64,000 nucleotides of DNA from the NCBI GenBank assembly GCA_947652605.1, contig OX393578.1, positions 52,459,415-52,523,414 of the forward strand. The letters are read 5' to 3'. This document shows positions 12,489 to 22,383 of this stretch, one piece after another. The position numbers and the translations under genes were made by a program. Every line of letters starts with the position of its first letter. Positions within the stretch are counted from its first letter, which is position 1. Below the pieces are notes generated by a model that worked only from the letters and a program-made list of their open reading frames with translations, had not been told where the DNA came from and ran no database searches. This DNA comes from Elmis aenea. Lineage: Eukaryota; Arthropoda; Insecta; Coleoptera; Elmidae.

Positions 12489-13642
12489 CACTTCAATGGT
12501 AGTTTAATTCAGATAATAACATTAAATTTGTACATTTTTAAAACCGTCACAACAAAATTGACCTCATAAGCAGATAATTTACCGTAATGCCTTAAACAGG
12601 CAAAGCAAAACCGTTTGCCTGACGAACTGTTGAAAAAATCACTTCAAGGGGGCTAGGTTTTTTTAATTGTGCATACTGTTTAACACGACAGTTTTAAATA
12701 TGTAAATATATTTACGATTTAAAAAAATTTGTATGTACAAAAAATATATATATGTATATATATTATATATAACATATTTATTACCCTCAGTTTTAAAGAA
12801 AATTGCACATGAAACAAATTTTTTATTTCCAAGCTAACTGAGAATAACTTATTAATTAGAATACACTATTTCGCATTAAAAAACTTTTTAGTTTTCATGC
12901 AAAGCTTTTTCGCTTGAAGGCAATCGGCCGTAATCACGTCATAATTGCTTTTCTAAACTTTGTTGCGTTCATATACACAGGTTGACTTTTTCAAACGTGC
13001 ATATCGTTTGATAGTACCATGGGCGTCCGCAGAAAATTATCCAGGGGGAGGCAAAACTTACAAAGGAATGCATTAAAATATTAACAAAGTTTTAACTTGA
13101 CCCTCTTTCATTTGGTCATTAACGGAGTACTCGATTCCAGGGAGGGGCAAGTGCCCCGTTTGCCCTCCCCTGTGGACGCCCATGGATACTACAGCTATGC
13201 AATTTTGAAGACATTTGTTGTTCTATAATATTTAGGTAAATACACGGCCGGCAGGCTTGAAGCGAAAAAGCATAGCATGAAATCTATCAACACACTATGT
13301 TCACCAGGTTTTGATCTATACAGTGAGTGTAAACGTATTATTAATTACACAAGTTTTTCATCACTTGCAAAAACCATACAAAATAAATAAATCGGAAGCA
13401 TATACAAAAACAAAATTTTAAAAAATTGCCTGTTTCAAAACAATTTTTAAAAAACATCGTCGGCTGATTTGATAACGGATTATTTTAAAACAATTTACGT
13501 TATTTACCTTACGTGAACATAGTTTTGTCACATTTTAAACATACCATATAAATATGGGCATTTGTCCATTTACAGACTACGGTATATACAAAAATATCTA
13601 TATAATTTTGTATTGTTGTAACCACTGCAAGGCACACGGGGC
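12489..13642. other. Probable Hairless 3' UTR/downstream DNA with a MITE
   Basis: From 13018 to 13184 lies a short inverted-repeat element (CATGGGCGTCCGCAG ... TGTGGACGCCCATG). The rest shows an AT microsatellite near 12735-12765 and no open frame. Confidence 0.5.
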
Positions 13643-13677
13643 TCAACCAGCATGTTTAGATAAGTTCAACGGCATAT
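13643..13677 (-). CDS. H: Hairless terminal micro-exon with CtBP-binding PLNLSKH
   Basis: A 35-bp exon preceded by a TTTTTAG acceptor. Joined to the last G of exon 4 it reads D-MPLNLSKHAG-stop. PLNLSKH is the known C-terminal CtBP-recruiting motif of Hairless. The LINE remnant begins within about 35 bp upstream, inside the intron. Confidence 0.9.
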
Positions 13678-16600
13678 CTAAAAACGAAAATAAACAATTC
13701 TAATCCACTCAATGTTTAATATAGCGTTGGAAGGTATAATTAGAAAATGTGGAATAAAAGGGACTATAATTGAAAAATCGGCACAAATAGTAGCATATGC
13801 CGATGATCTAGCCTTAATAGCAAGAGACAGGAAAAGTTTTAAAAAAACACTAGCGAAAATCGAGACGGAGGCAAAGAAAAAGGGGGCTTGAAATAAATCA
13901 GGAAAAAACAAAATATATAGAAACAAAAAAGAAATGTATAGAAGGTGATAACAGAGAAGTAATAGTAGGAAATTATACGCTCGAAGAAGTAGAAAATTTT
14001 AAATATCTGGCAACAGTAATATCGTCAGAACTAGGGATTGTAATACCGGTAAATCGCAAAAAATGCTCTTCAAATTTTACCGGTAATTTGCCAGTTTTTT
14101 ACCGGTAATTCCGGTAATTTTACAATATCCTTCTAATCATGATAAAAATTTACATCAAATAGTCAAATAAAATTTAAGTATTTTCAAAGAGAAAAAATAA
14201 GGGGAAAACATACAAATGGCATATGATTGTTTACTTACTACTCGACCAACAAGTGTAGAATCCGATAGAGTTTTTCCGCGGCTGGATTATTTTATACAAA
14301 AATTAGGTCGCAATTAGGAGACGATACTTTATATAAATTATGTTTTCTACGTGCTTATTTTTTAAGAAAAGTTTTAAATAAATATTGTTAATAGTTTGAC
14401 AACATATTTTATGTTATATCATTTTATATTTTATGTTCAGAATAGTTTTTATTTTCATGTGTTTTTTTGTAATGCTGGATTATATTTTTTGCAATATTTT
14501 TATTTTTTATATTATATATTGTTATTCTATATTGTATATTATATTAATATTACATAAAAAAATATTACGTTTATGGCTGTTAACTAATATATTGTATGAA
14601 ACTGATTGGGATAGTTTAGGCTTCAACTATCTCAATCAGTTCCATAATAAATAAATGTATATAAATATACTTATTTTCAATATGGTTTTCGGAGTTTATC
14701 CGGGTAATATTTAAATTGGCTCGACGTTTCGGCAAGCTCTCACTATAGGGGAGACGCGGATAAACTCCGAAAACTAAATTAAAAATGTTACTAACCGCAA
14801 AAATCTAAAAAGAAACAATATAATATAAATATATATGTAATAATATGGTTTACCGGCAAATTACCGGTAAACCGGTTTTGATTGACAAGTTTTACCGGTA
14901 ATTCAAAAAGTCGGTAAATTTACAATCCCTAGTCAGAACCACAAGATGGAAGAAATGAAAGAACTGATATAAGAGAGATATAAAGCATATTATAAATATA
15001 AAACTTACATGAAAAATAAGAAAATCAGTAACAGTACAAAAATGCGAATCTATAAAACAGCGATACAATCTGTGGTGATATACGGAGCAGAGATGGTGTG
15101 TATGACAAGGAAGTAAGAAAATGTTTTAATTTTTGAAAGAAAAATAGTGAGGAAAATTTATGAGACGAGAAAAATAGTGAGGAACATTTATGGGGCGAGA
15201 AAAATAGAGGAGGAATACATAGGGTTAACAAATAACGAAATTAAAACAATACTAAAAGGGGAAGATAAAGTTAAAGTAATAAAAGCTGCAAGAATTCGAT
15301 GGTATACACTTACGTAGAAGAGAGGGACAGTCTATACTAAAAATGATCTCAAAACGGAAACCACAAGGGACAAGATCATGAGGAAGACCAAGTGATAACT
15401 GACATAGGAAAAATAGGAATAGCAGGATGGAGAAAACAAATGCTTGATAGAAAAACATGAAAGCAAGTCGTACAAGATGCAAAGACAAACAAAAATCTAT
15501 GGGAAGTGAAAGAACATACGAAAAATAATAGTCAGTAGGGTTCCAAAGAGCGGTTATAATTCCGATATTGAATGCACAACCTTTTATTATAATAATCCAC
15601 TCGATGCACATACAGACACACATGGAGAATTCAATAACTTTCAAAACGTAGTCACTTATTAACTAGGAGTATTACATTGTTTCACAATCAAAATGTTCGC
15701 AGCGGCTTTCTAAATCAGAATAGAAGACATGATGGGCTTTGACCTTAATTAAAAAATATTTACCTGTAATATCATCCCTATGTTCGGAGTCTTTCGACGT
15801 TTCAGCAGACCATGAGCACGTGGGAGCGTCATGCCTGATTGGCACGGGCAAAGGTGGCGCGGGATACACTGGTGGAATCATATAACCTCGTCCGTAAACT
15901 CCTGCTGAGAAATATGGAGGTAATGGATATGGGTACATGTACGGCGACACATATTGGTAGGGCGAATACGCTGACAAAGTCCTTTTATCAGCCTGCTGAA
16001 AACACATACACTGTTATAATACAAATATTAATTTTAAAAAATACCGGCAAACCAATTTTCATTTACGCATAAAAAACATTTGAGCTTTCCAAAACTTCTT
16101 TTAACTTTTTATAAATCTCTACTTTGAATTCAACATATCAAACAGAGATATCTGCCAAAGTTATGTTCAGAGAAATCTCAAATGTGTACATTGCAGTAAA
16201 TTTTATAATTATAACAAGCAATTAGAGTGGAACAAATGGGCTCTGGTAACAAGAACATAATTACTAATTACATTTAAAGAATGACATGAAATAATTTAGG
16301 TTAATAAAAACCTTTCTCATTAGATGAAGATATTCGTAAAAAAACGGCCATATTATATATGTTACAGTTACCGCGTGTAATGTCTGTATTTGATGTATAA
16401 TACCCAGCTATTTCATGATATACCGGGTAGTTAACACATAGAATATTAAAATTATTTGATACTTTAACTCATTGTTTCCCAAAGTGTGGTCCGCGGACCC
16501 CTGGGGGTCCCTAAGTGCTTCTAAAGGGGTCCCCCAAAAATGTCATTACTTTTTTGCGAATTTTAATTTAATTCAAAAAATTACGATAAACTGTAATAGA

Positions 16601-18896
16601 ACACAAAAATATTGTCTACAGTACAATTCGCAGGGGGCCTTTGCTCCTCTGTAACCTTTTAATTTTAAAAGGGGTTCTCAGAGTAGAAGGTTTGAGAAAC
16701 ACTGCTTTAACTAGTTATTGTATGTAATACCTGGATATTACATGAAACAGTGTAATTGTACAAAATAAAGTATGAAATAAATAGATGCAGGCCGAAGATA
16801 ATAACCTAAGGTACAGGATAGGTTTCGGTAGACTCTTTAAAGTCGACTACATTGATATGTAGTGCTAGGCTCACGAAATAACAAATGAGGGTCAGATTTT
16901 AGGTTGCTAAAACCTTTTTTTATTGAATACAAATCTATTACCTTCATTTTCATTATTTAAACCAACCTTTAAACTGGCCCTCTATTACTGACCAAATGAA
17001 CGAGGGTCAGGTTAAAGCTTTTTCTTAAATTAAAACAAAGGTATTAAGCTCATTTTCATTCTTTTGTTAAAAAAAAATTAACCAACCTTTAACCTAACCT
17101 TCCTTTACTAATGTAAACATAATTATATTAGGTATTTGTAATCGTAGCATCCGTTTTTTCTACGAAAAATATTTCATTACACATTTTACACAGAGCGTGG
17201 CCAGTTTTTATGCAATAACTAGATAAAGTATGGAATGGAGAACTATTTTATACTTTAACTGTTTGTAATAGGTGTTTCATGAAATAACTAGTTATTTCAT
17301 ACAATACGGATTACATGCTTTAACGGTAACATACATAACAAATTAACGTTTAATAAATTAGAAACGATACTGAAGTAAGTTAAGTGATAAATTATGTGTA
17401 CATGGGGATTAGAGATCATATAAAATATAAAACTTACTGAAAGTTCTATGGAACGTAGTCGGTCAACACTTTCGGAATACCATGGGTCTTCTGAAGGAGG
17501 GGAACAGTACTGGGCCTGCGTCACTGGGGTAAAGTGACTAGGAGAAGTTTTTGGTGAACGGCGACTTGAGCGATCCTCTGCCAGCAAAGACGTGATGCTA
17601 TAACTGCAATTACGCGGGGCCCGTACTTCTTCTGTGATACCGTTTAATCGAACAGGACTGCTCACTTTAACACTAACAGTAGACGCACTCGATGAAGTAG
17701 CAGCCGTAACACTTGGAACTTGATTTTTACTCCTACTACGTTTTTGACAGGCATCTTCGGTCTGTATTTTATCTTTTTCCATTTCGCGTAAAAATCGTTT
17801 CCTAGGGGACACAACTATGTCGGTTCTCGGCGAAGTTGTTGGAACACCAACTCTATCAGTAAGTTGTTGGATTACTGATAGTAATGAAAACCGCACTCGA
17901 GGTTTATTGCACACATTGTTTTTTGTTTTTTCACAATTCGAGTAATCATTAGGGCAGCTGCTTTCTGAACTCAAACTGACTAAATAAGGTTGACGACACA
18001 TTCGTTTACTAATTTTTTGTAACGTTAGTTTCTTTGGACGACAAAAATAGAAGATCATTTCTTTCGATAGATTTCGTCTTGGTGTAGTTTGTTTCCAAGA
18101 GTGATCTCTTTGCCACGGAGATGACTGTACGGAGCTATTGTCATCACTCACTGAAAAATATGTTATACATTACAAACGGTAGCAATTAACAGAGGACATG
18201 CAGGGAGGGACAGGTCATCATTCAAATAAATGTGTTAAAAAACAAAACCAAATTGACTCAAAGAAAAAATAACAAGATCAATAAAAGGTTAAAAAAATTT
18301 CATCAATAAAGGAATATAAAACAATTTTTTCTTCAGATATATTCAAATTTTATAGAAACAAGTGCCGATGTATAAAATTTTTTTCGGACAATCCAACTTT
18401 ACTTCAATTGTTAGCGTATGTAAAGTGTTCAAAAACGAACTCAAATTGTAATAACAAATTAAATGAGAGTAAAACTTACTGCTAAGAGATGTGCTGCTCT
18501 CTTGTCGATACGTGGGTGTAGAGCCTGCATTTGCTTGAGGTGGCCAGTACGTTTTCCGTGGCACAGATACCCATGAAACTCTTTCCCCTTCACGAGCTCT
18601 CTCCAGTTCCAATATAAATTTGCCATCTGCGAAAGATATGTTTGACACACCCAAAAACAAATGATTGAAAAAATACCTTTAAAAAATTTCAGTCTTCCTC
18701 CTTGACTGTAACTGCTCCTTGGGCACTCCTCCTTCACTACAGCGGCGCCGTCAGTGCTCCCATTCATTCCATGTCTTTTGTGCCCTTCTTCTGTCATTTT
18801 TGAACATTTTGTCCGGGTGGTTTTAGGCAACTCTTCAGATTCAGCAATACGCATTTCACAGTATACCCCAGAGGGCGAACGCCCGCGCGGTGTCAT
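13643..18896 (-). CDS. H: Hairless, Su(H)-binding Notch corepressor adaptor
   Basis: Hairless binds Su(H)/CSL in the nucleus and recruits Groucho and CtBP to silence Notch targets. Exons: 18896-18677, 18626-18480, 18150-17438, 15995-15764 and 13677-13643. Phases agree, and the model encodes 448 residues, shorter than the fly protein and closer to other compact insect forms. The Su(H)-binding domain spans the exon 1/2 junction: GGRLKFFK joined to DGKFILELERAREGERVSW, then VSVPRKTYWPP. The Groucho-type motif is YSITSLLAED in exon 3. The terminal exon encodes MPLNLSKHAG and a stop, the CtBP-binding PLNLSKH motif. Exon 4 is rich in Tyr and Pro. The intron before exon 5 is packed with a LINE and a hAT element. 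The gene is divergent from eIF4A3, with 723 bp between start codons. The acceptor of exon 4 could be 3 bp further in (15992). Confidence 0.93.
13690..15535 (+). mobile_element. LINE reverse-transcriptase remnant, split by a hAT element
   Basis: Before the hAT: IALEGIIRKCGIKGTIIEKS, then QIVAYADDLALIARD with the YADD catalytic box, then VENFKYLATVISSE. After it (from 14932): KMRIYKTAIQSVVIYGAE and IYGARKIEEEYIGLTNNEIK, typical of the ORF2 C terminus of jockey/RTE-like LINEs. Frameshifts and stops show decay. It fills the last Hairless intron, sense strand opposite to Hairless. Confidence 0.85.
14032..14931 (+). mobile_element. hAT element with transposase C-terminal relic
   Basis: Perfect 8-bp duplication GTCAGAAC. 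Ends TAGGGATTGTAA ... TTACAATCCCTA with inner TACCGGTAA repeats. At about 14215-14310 the plus strand reads LLTTRPTSVESDRVFPRLDY, matching the hAT dimerisation domain (x-PTSVxSERxFS), then a stop and frameshift. Confidence 0.9.
16470..16704. mobile_element. hAT MITE (CATTGTTTCCCAAAG ... GAGAAACACTG)
   Basis: Perfect 8-bp duplication CTTTAACT on both sides. Contains the GTGGTCCGCGGACCCC block seen in hAT repeats of many animals. It lies in a Hairless intron. Confidence 0.88.
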
Positions 18897-19619
18897 CGGC
18901 GCAAGTTAAGATCTTCATATCGCTCAACTCTTGAATTCTCTATCATATTAAACTCCACCTGCTGACACTACATTAAACCGCCGCAGAACACTCAACCTCA
19001 AGACACAGCACTTTAAATGATAGATAAAGGACCCCATAAAAGTTCTATTCCACATAATTTTTGTACATAATATGAAATAAAAATCGGCTGATAAATTTCA
19101 ACTGACTTCTAACAAATAATTGTATTCTACCTACACAAGTTCCACAACTACTACCAGGGTACTCGTAGTCGAATACAACAGCGTGTTCGTAGGTTCTTAG
19201 TTATTCTACATGACACAGCATGGCGCTGATTAAAACTCAATTTTTAAAAATAAACACGACCTCACTGTGCTTGTATATTTATTTTCAATAATCTTTTAAA
19301 TGTGACAAAACAATTAATATACAATGAAATCAGTTTAATTTTCATGATGAATCATTTTGCCAATATAAAGAAATTTGACGTTTGAATTGCAGTTTAAAAA
19401 TCCCGCAACTATTTTAGTTCGATAAAACAGATTTTTATTTATTGCTGTCCTTGTTAGTTGACGCATCTGACCACTATGTTCATGAATAATTGACTGCGTC
19501 CTCGTTTTAATGATACTGTCCTCAATTTTGCAACAAATTCGTTTTTTAAGCGATTTCCTGTGAATTTTGCAAGTTGCAGGTTAAAATCATCACACTTAGT
19601 GCACAATAACGCTGAAATA
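18897..19619. promoter_or_regulatory. Divergent promoter region between Hairless and eIF4A3
   Basis: This 723-bp gap separates two oppositely directed start codons and shows no transposon termini. It should hold both promoters and 5' UTRs. No TATA box or motif could be assigned with confidence, so this is inferred from gene order. Confidence 0.5.
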
Positions 19620-21035
19620 ATGGCTGCTAAGGTGCGAAATGCCTTTGAGGATTTATCCAATGTTGAATTTGAAACCAGTGAAGGTGTTGAAGTATTGGAT
19701 AAATTTAAAAATATGGCCCTTCGCGAAGAATTAATGCGTGGTATTTTTGCTTATGGTAAGTAACTATGCTTTAAGAAGTTTGCCGATCGTAACTTATGTT
19801 GTTAAAGGCTTCGAAAAACCATCGGCCATCCAACAACGAGCCATTAAACCGATAATAAAAGGCAGAGACGTCATTGCACAAGCACAATCGGGTACTGGAA
19901 AAACTGCAACATTTGCCATATCCATTTTACAGTCAACTGATCTTACTATGCGAGAAACGCAAGTGTTGTGTTTGTCACCGACGCGTGAACTGGCAGTTCA
20001 AATTCAAAAAGTTATACTGGCGTTGGGAGATTTTATGAATGTTCAGTGTCATGCTTGTATTGGAGGAACTAATCTTGGGGAAGATATTCGAAAGTTGGAT
20101 TATGGTCAACACGTAGTTAGTGGTACACCTGGAAGAGTTTACGGTAATTTTTTAAATTAAATTATACTTGTTTATAATTGATGAGAATAGTTTATAAGTA
20201 TTTGTACATATCTGATATTTGTGGTTAATAATTTTTCATTTTTTATAGACATGATACGTAGGAGAGCACTTAGGACACGATCTGTAAAAATGTTGGTACT
20301 TGACGAAGCTGATGAAATGTTGAATAAGGGATTCAAAGAACAGATATATGATGTGTATCGCTTCTTACCCCCTTCAACACAAGTTGTTTTAATATCAGCC
20401 ACTCTTCCTCACGAAATATTAGAAATTACATCAAAATTTATGACTGATCCAATACGTATTTTGGTTAAACGGTACGAATAAATGATATTTTTAAGTATTC
20501 ATAATTCTAATCTGAATTCGTTTTTAGTGATGAATTGACATTGGAGGGCATAAAGCAATTCTTCGTGGCCGTTGAAAGAGAGGAATGGAAATTCGATACC
20601 CTTTGCGACTTATACGATACACTGACAATAACACAAGCCGTTATATTTTGTAATACAAAACGTAAAGTGGACTGGTTAACAGAAAAAATGCGCGAAGCTA
20701 ATTTCACAGTCAGTTCTATGCATGGTGATATGCCCCAAAAAGAACGAGACAATATCATGAAGGAATTCAGATCTGGTCAAAGTCGTGTTTTAATTACAAC
20801 AGATGTGTGGGCGAGAGGTATAGATGTGCAGCAAGTCAGCCTCGTCATCAATTATGACTTACCTAATAACCGTGAATTGTACATCCATCGTATTGGACGA
20901 TCCGGCCGGTTTGGACGTAAGGGTGTAGCCATTAACTTCGTTAAATCAGATGACATCAGAATTCTCCGAGATATTGAACAGTACTATTCGACACAGATTG
21001 ATGAAATGCCCATGAACGTTGCTGACCTTATTTAA
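19620..21035 (+). CDS. eIF4A3: eIF4A-III, DEAD-box ATPase of the exon junction complex
   Basis: RNA helicase that clamps spliced mRNA as the core of the exon junction complex in the nucleus. Exons: 19620-19755, 19808-20143, 20249-20471 and 20528-21035, giving 400 residues, the normal family length. Motifs in order: Q motif PSAIQQRA, Walker [26 protein letters not shown], then in the second RecA domain ARGIDVQQV and [11 protein letters not shown]. The acidic N terminus ([17 protein letters not shown]) and C-terminal MPMNVADLI are typical of eIF4A3 rather than eIF4A1. The start at 19620 (MAAKVRN) fits the family; the reading frame extends further up only from a GTG. Introns are tiny (52, 105 and 56 bp), in contrast to the transposon-filled introns of its neighbours. 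Confidence 0.97.
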
Positions 21036-21162
21036 AATGAGTACTTGTTGGTTACCAATTATAATTAATGTTTTTTCTATACTGAATTATGTATTATTTA
21101 TATATTTTGTATTGAATATCCATAAAGTAATTAATGTAAGTTTGTAATGTATTTTTTTCCAA

Positions 21163-21168
21163 AATAAA
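21163..21168 (+). terminator. Probable poly(A) signal of eIF4A3
   Basis: AATAAA lies about 130 bp after the stop codon in an AT-rich 3' UTR. Confidence 0.6.
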
Positions 21169-21429
21169 TACAAGATGTCTATTGAAAGTATTTTTAATTC
21201 GAGTATGGATTCAGAAATAAAAATTAACTTAAAATGATTCGTGAAACTGTATGGGACATTGAAAGCTGATTTAATGAATGGTGATTAACCTTAGCAGCTC
21301 ACCTTTCTAAATCACAATAAAAATAAATATATGCGTGCATTCACTTGTTTTTTAATTAAATTATTTTATTTGTTGAAAAAGTGTTTGTTGTTTTACTTTA
21401 CATTCAATATTTTCATCTTTACTTGTACT

Positions 21430-22141
21430 CAGTGGCGTAGCTACTTGGGGGGGGGGGGAGAGTCCGCCCCGGGCTGCACTTTGTTACCCATATGTGGTAA
21501 AAATTAAAATCTCGGGGTAACGAAGGTACAGTTGATATAATAATCAGTAATTTTGGATGAAGGTAAAGTACTCTGCATCAGTGGCGTACGCAGAAAAATA
21601 CTTCAGGGGGGATATTGCTTTAATCTGCAAAAATAATACTGACTAATTTCAAACAGGGCATGGTAATGGTGCAATTAGAAAATGATTTAGGAGGGCTAGA
21701 CACAAGAAGTGAGTTGTAAGAAAGAGTTGCGGGGGTCCAGGCAACATTTTTTAAATTTTCAAGGTCAAACGTACCCAAAAATAGCATTTATGAGTAAAAT
21801 GTACAAACAATATATTTAATATGTATGGAAAGGCAGTCTGTCACGCAATATTGAAATGCGGTAATTATAATTTTAGTTCTTTTCAAATTTTCGAGAGGAT
21901 TTGTCACCCTAATCCCCCCTTGCGTACGCCACTGCTCTACATTATCTAACTTTGCATTAAAACACGTCAGAACATTTAAAACTAAAAAAAAAAACGCCTG
22001 CGGCACATTTTATCTTTCCCCCAACTTTTTTGGGTCGATTTCGGTTTGCTTTTAAAAAAATCAAGAGTTGGCAACCCTTATTGAGAAGGGCGGCAAACTT
22101 AGGAAACGCCCCAGGCGGTAAAAACTCTAACTACGCCACTG
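21430..22141. mobile_element. hAT-type MITE (CAGTGGCGTAG ends), carrying a nested copy
   Basis: Ends CAGTGGCGTAG ... CTACGCCACTG, flanked by an 8-bp direct repeat CTTGTACT/CTTGTGCT (7 of 8 match). It lies between the convergent 3' ends of eIF4A3 and SF3B2. No transposase is visible. Confidence 0.8.
21579..21934. mobile_element. hAT-type MITE nested in the 21430-22141 element
   Basis: Ends CAGTGGCGTACGCAG ... CGTACGCCACTG with duplication CTCTGCAT/CTCTACAT (7 of 8). It inserted into a relative of itself. Confidence 0.78.
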
Positions 22142-22229
22142 CTTGTGCTGCTTTCAGTTGTTTCAATAAATAAACATACGAATGATACTGACAACGTTTA
22201 TTTTACATATTCAAATCGATTGGGTTCGC

Positions 22230-22235
22230 TTTATT
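22230..22235 (-). terminator. Possible poly(A) signal of SF3B2
   Basis: TTTATT on the plus strand reads AATAAA on the minus strand, 80 bp past the SF3B2 stop codon. A second candidate lies about 30 bp further on. Confidence 0.45.
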
Positions 22236-22314
22236 TCATTACATTTCATTCATTGTATAAATGCATTCAATAGATTATTATTAATACACTATAAATATAA
22301 CACTCGTTAACTGT

Positions 22315-22383
22315 TCAGAACTTGAATTCCTTGTACTTTTTGGTTTGTTTTGCATCAACGTTTTGTTGCCTTTTTCGCTTATT
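22315..22383 (-). CDS. SF3B2: SF3B2 terminal exon (KKYKEFKF)
   Basis: A 23-codon exon after a TTCTAG acceptor: NKRKRQQNVDAKQTKKYKEF then KF and stop. The KKYKEFKF end is conserved to human SF3B2. It is separated from the previous exon by a 2-kb intron almost entirely made of transposons. Confidence 0.92.
   Translation of the reverse strand, partial: NKRKRQQNVDAKQTKKYKEFKF

Noticed and set aside
19560..19619. N-terminal extension of eIF4A3 ([16 protein letters not shown])
   Set aside because: Begins at GTG, not ATG, and the conserved start is MAAKVRN at 19620.
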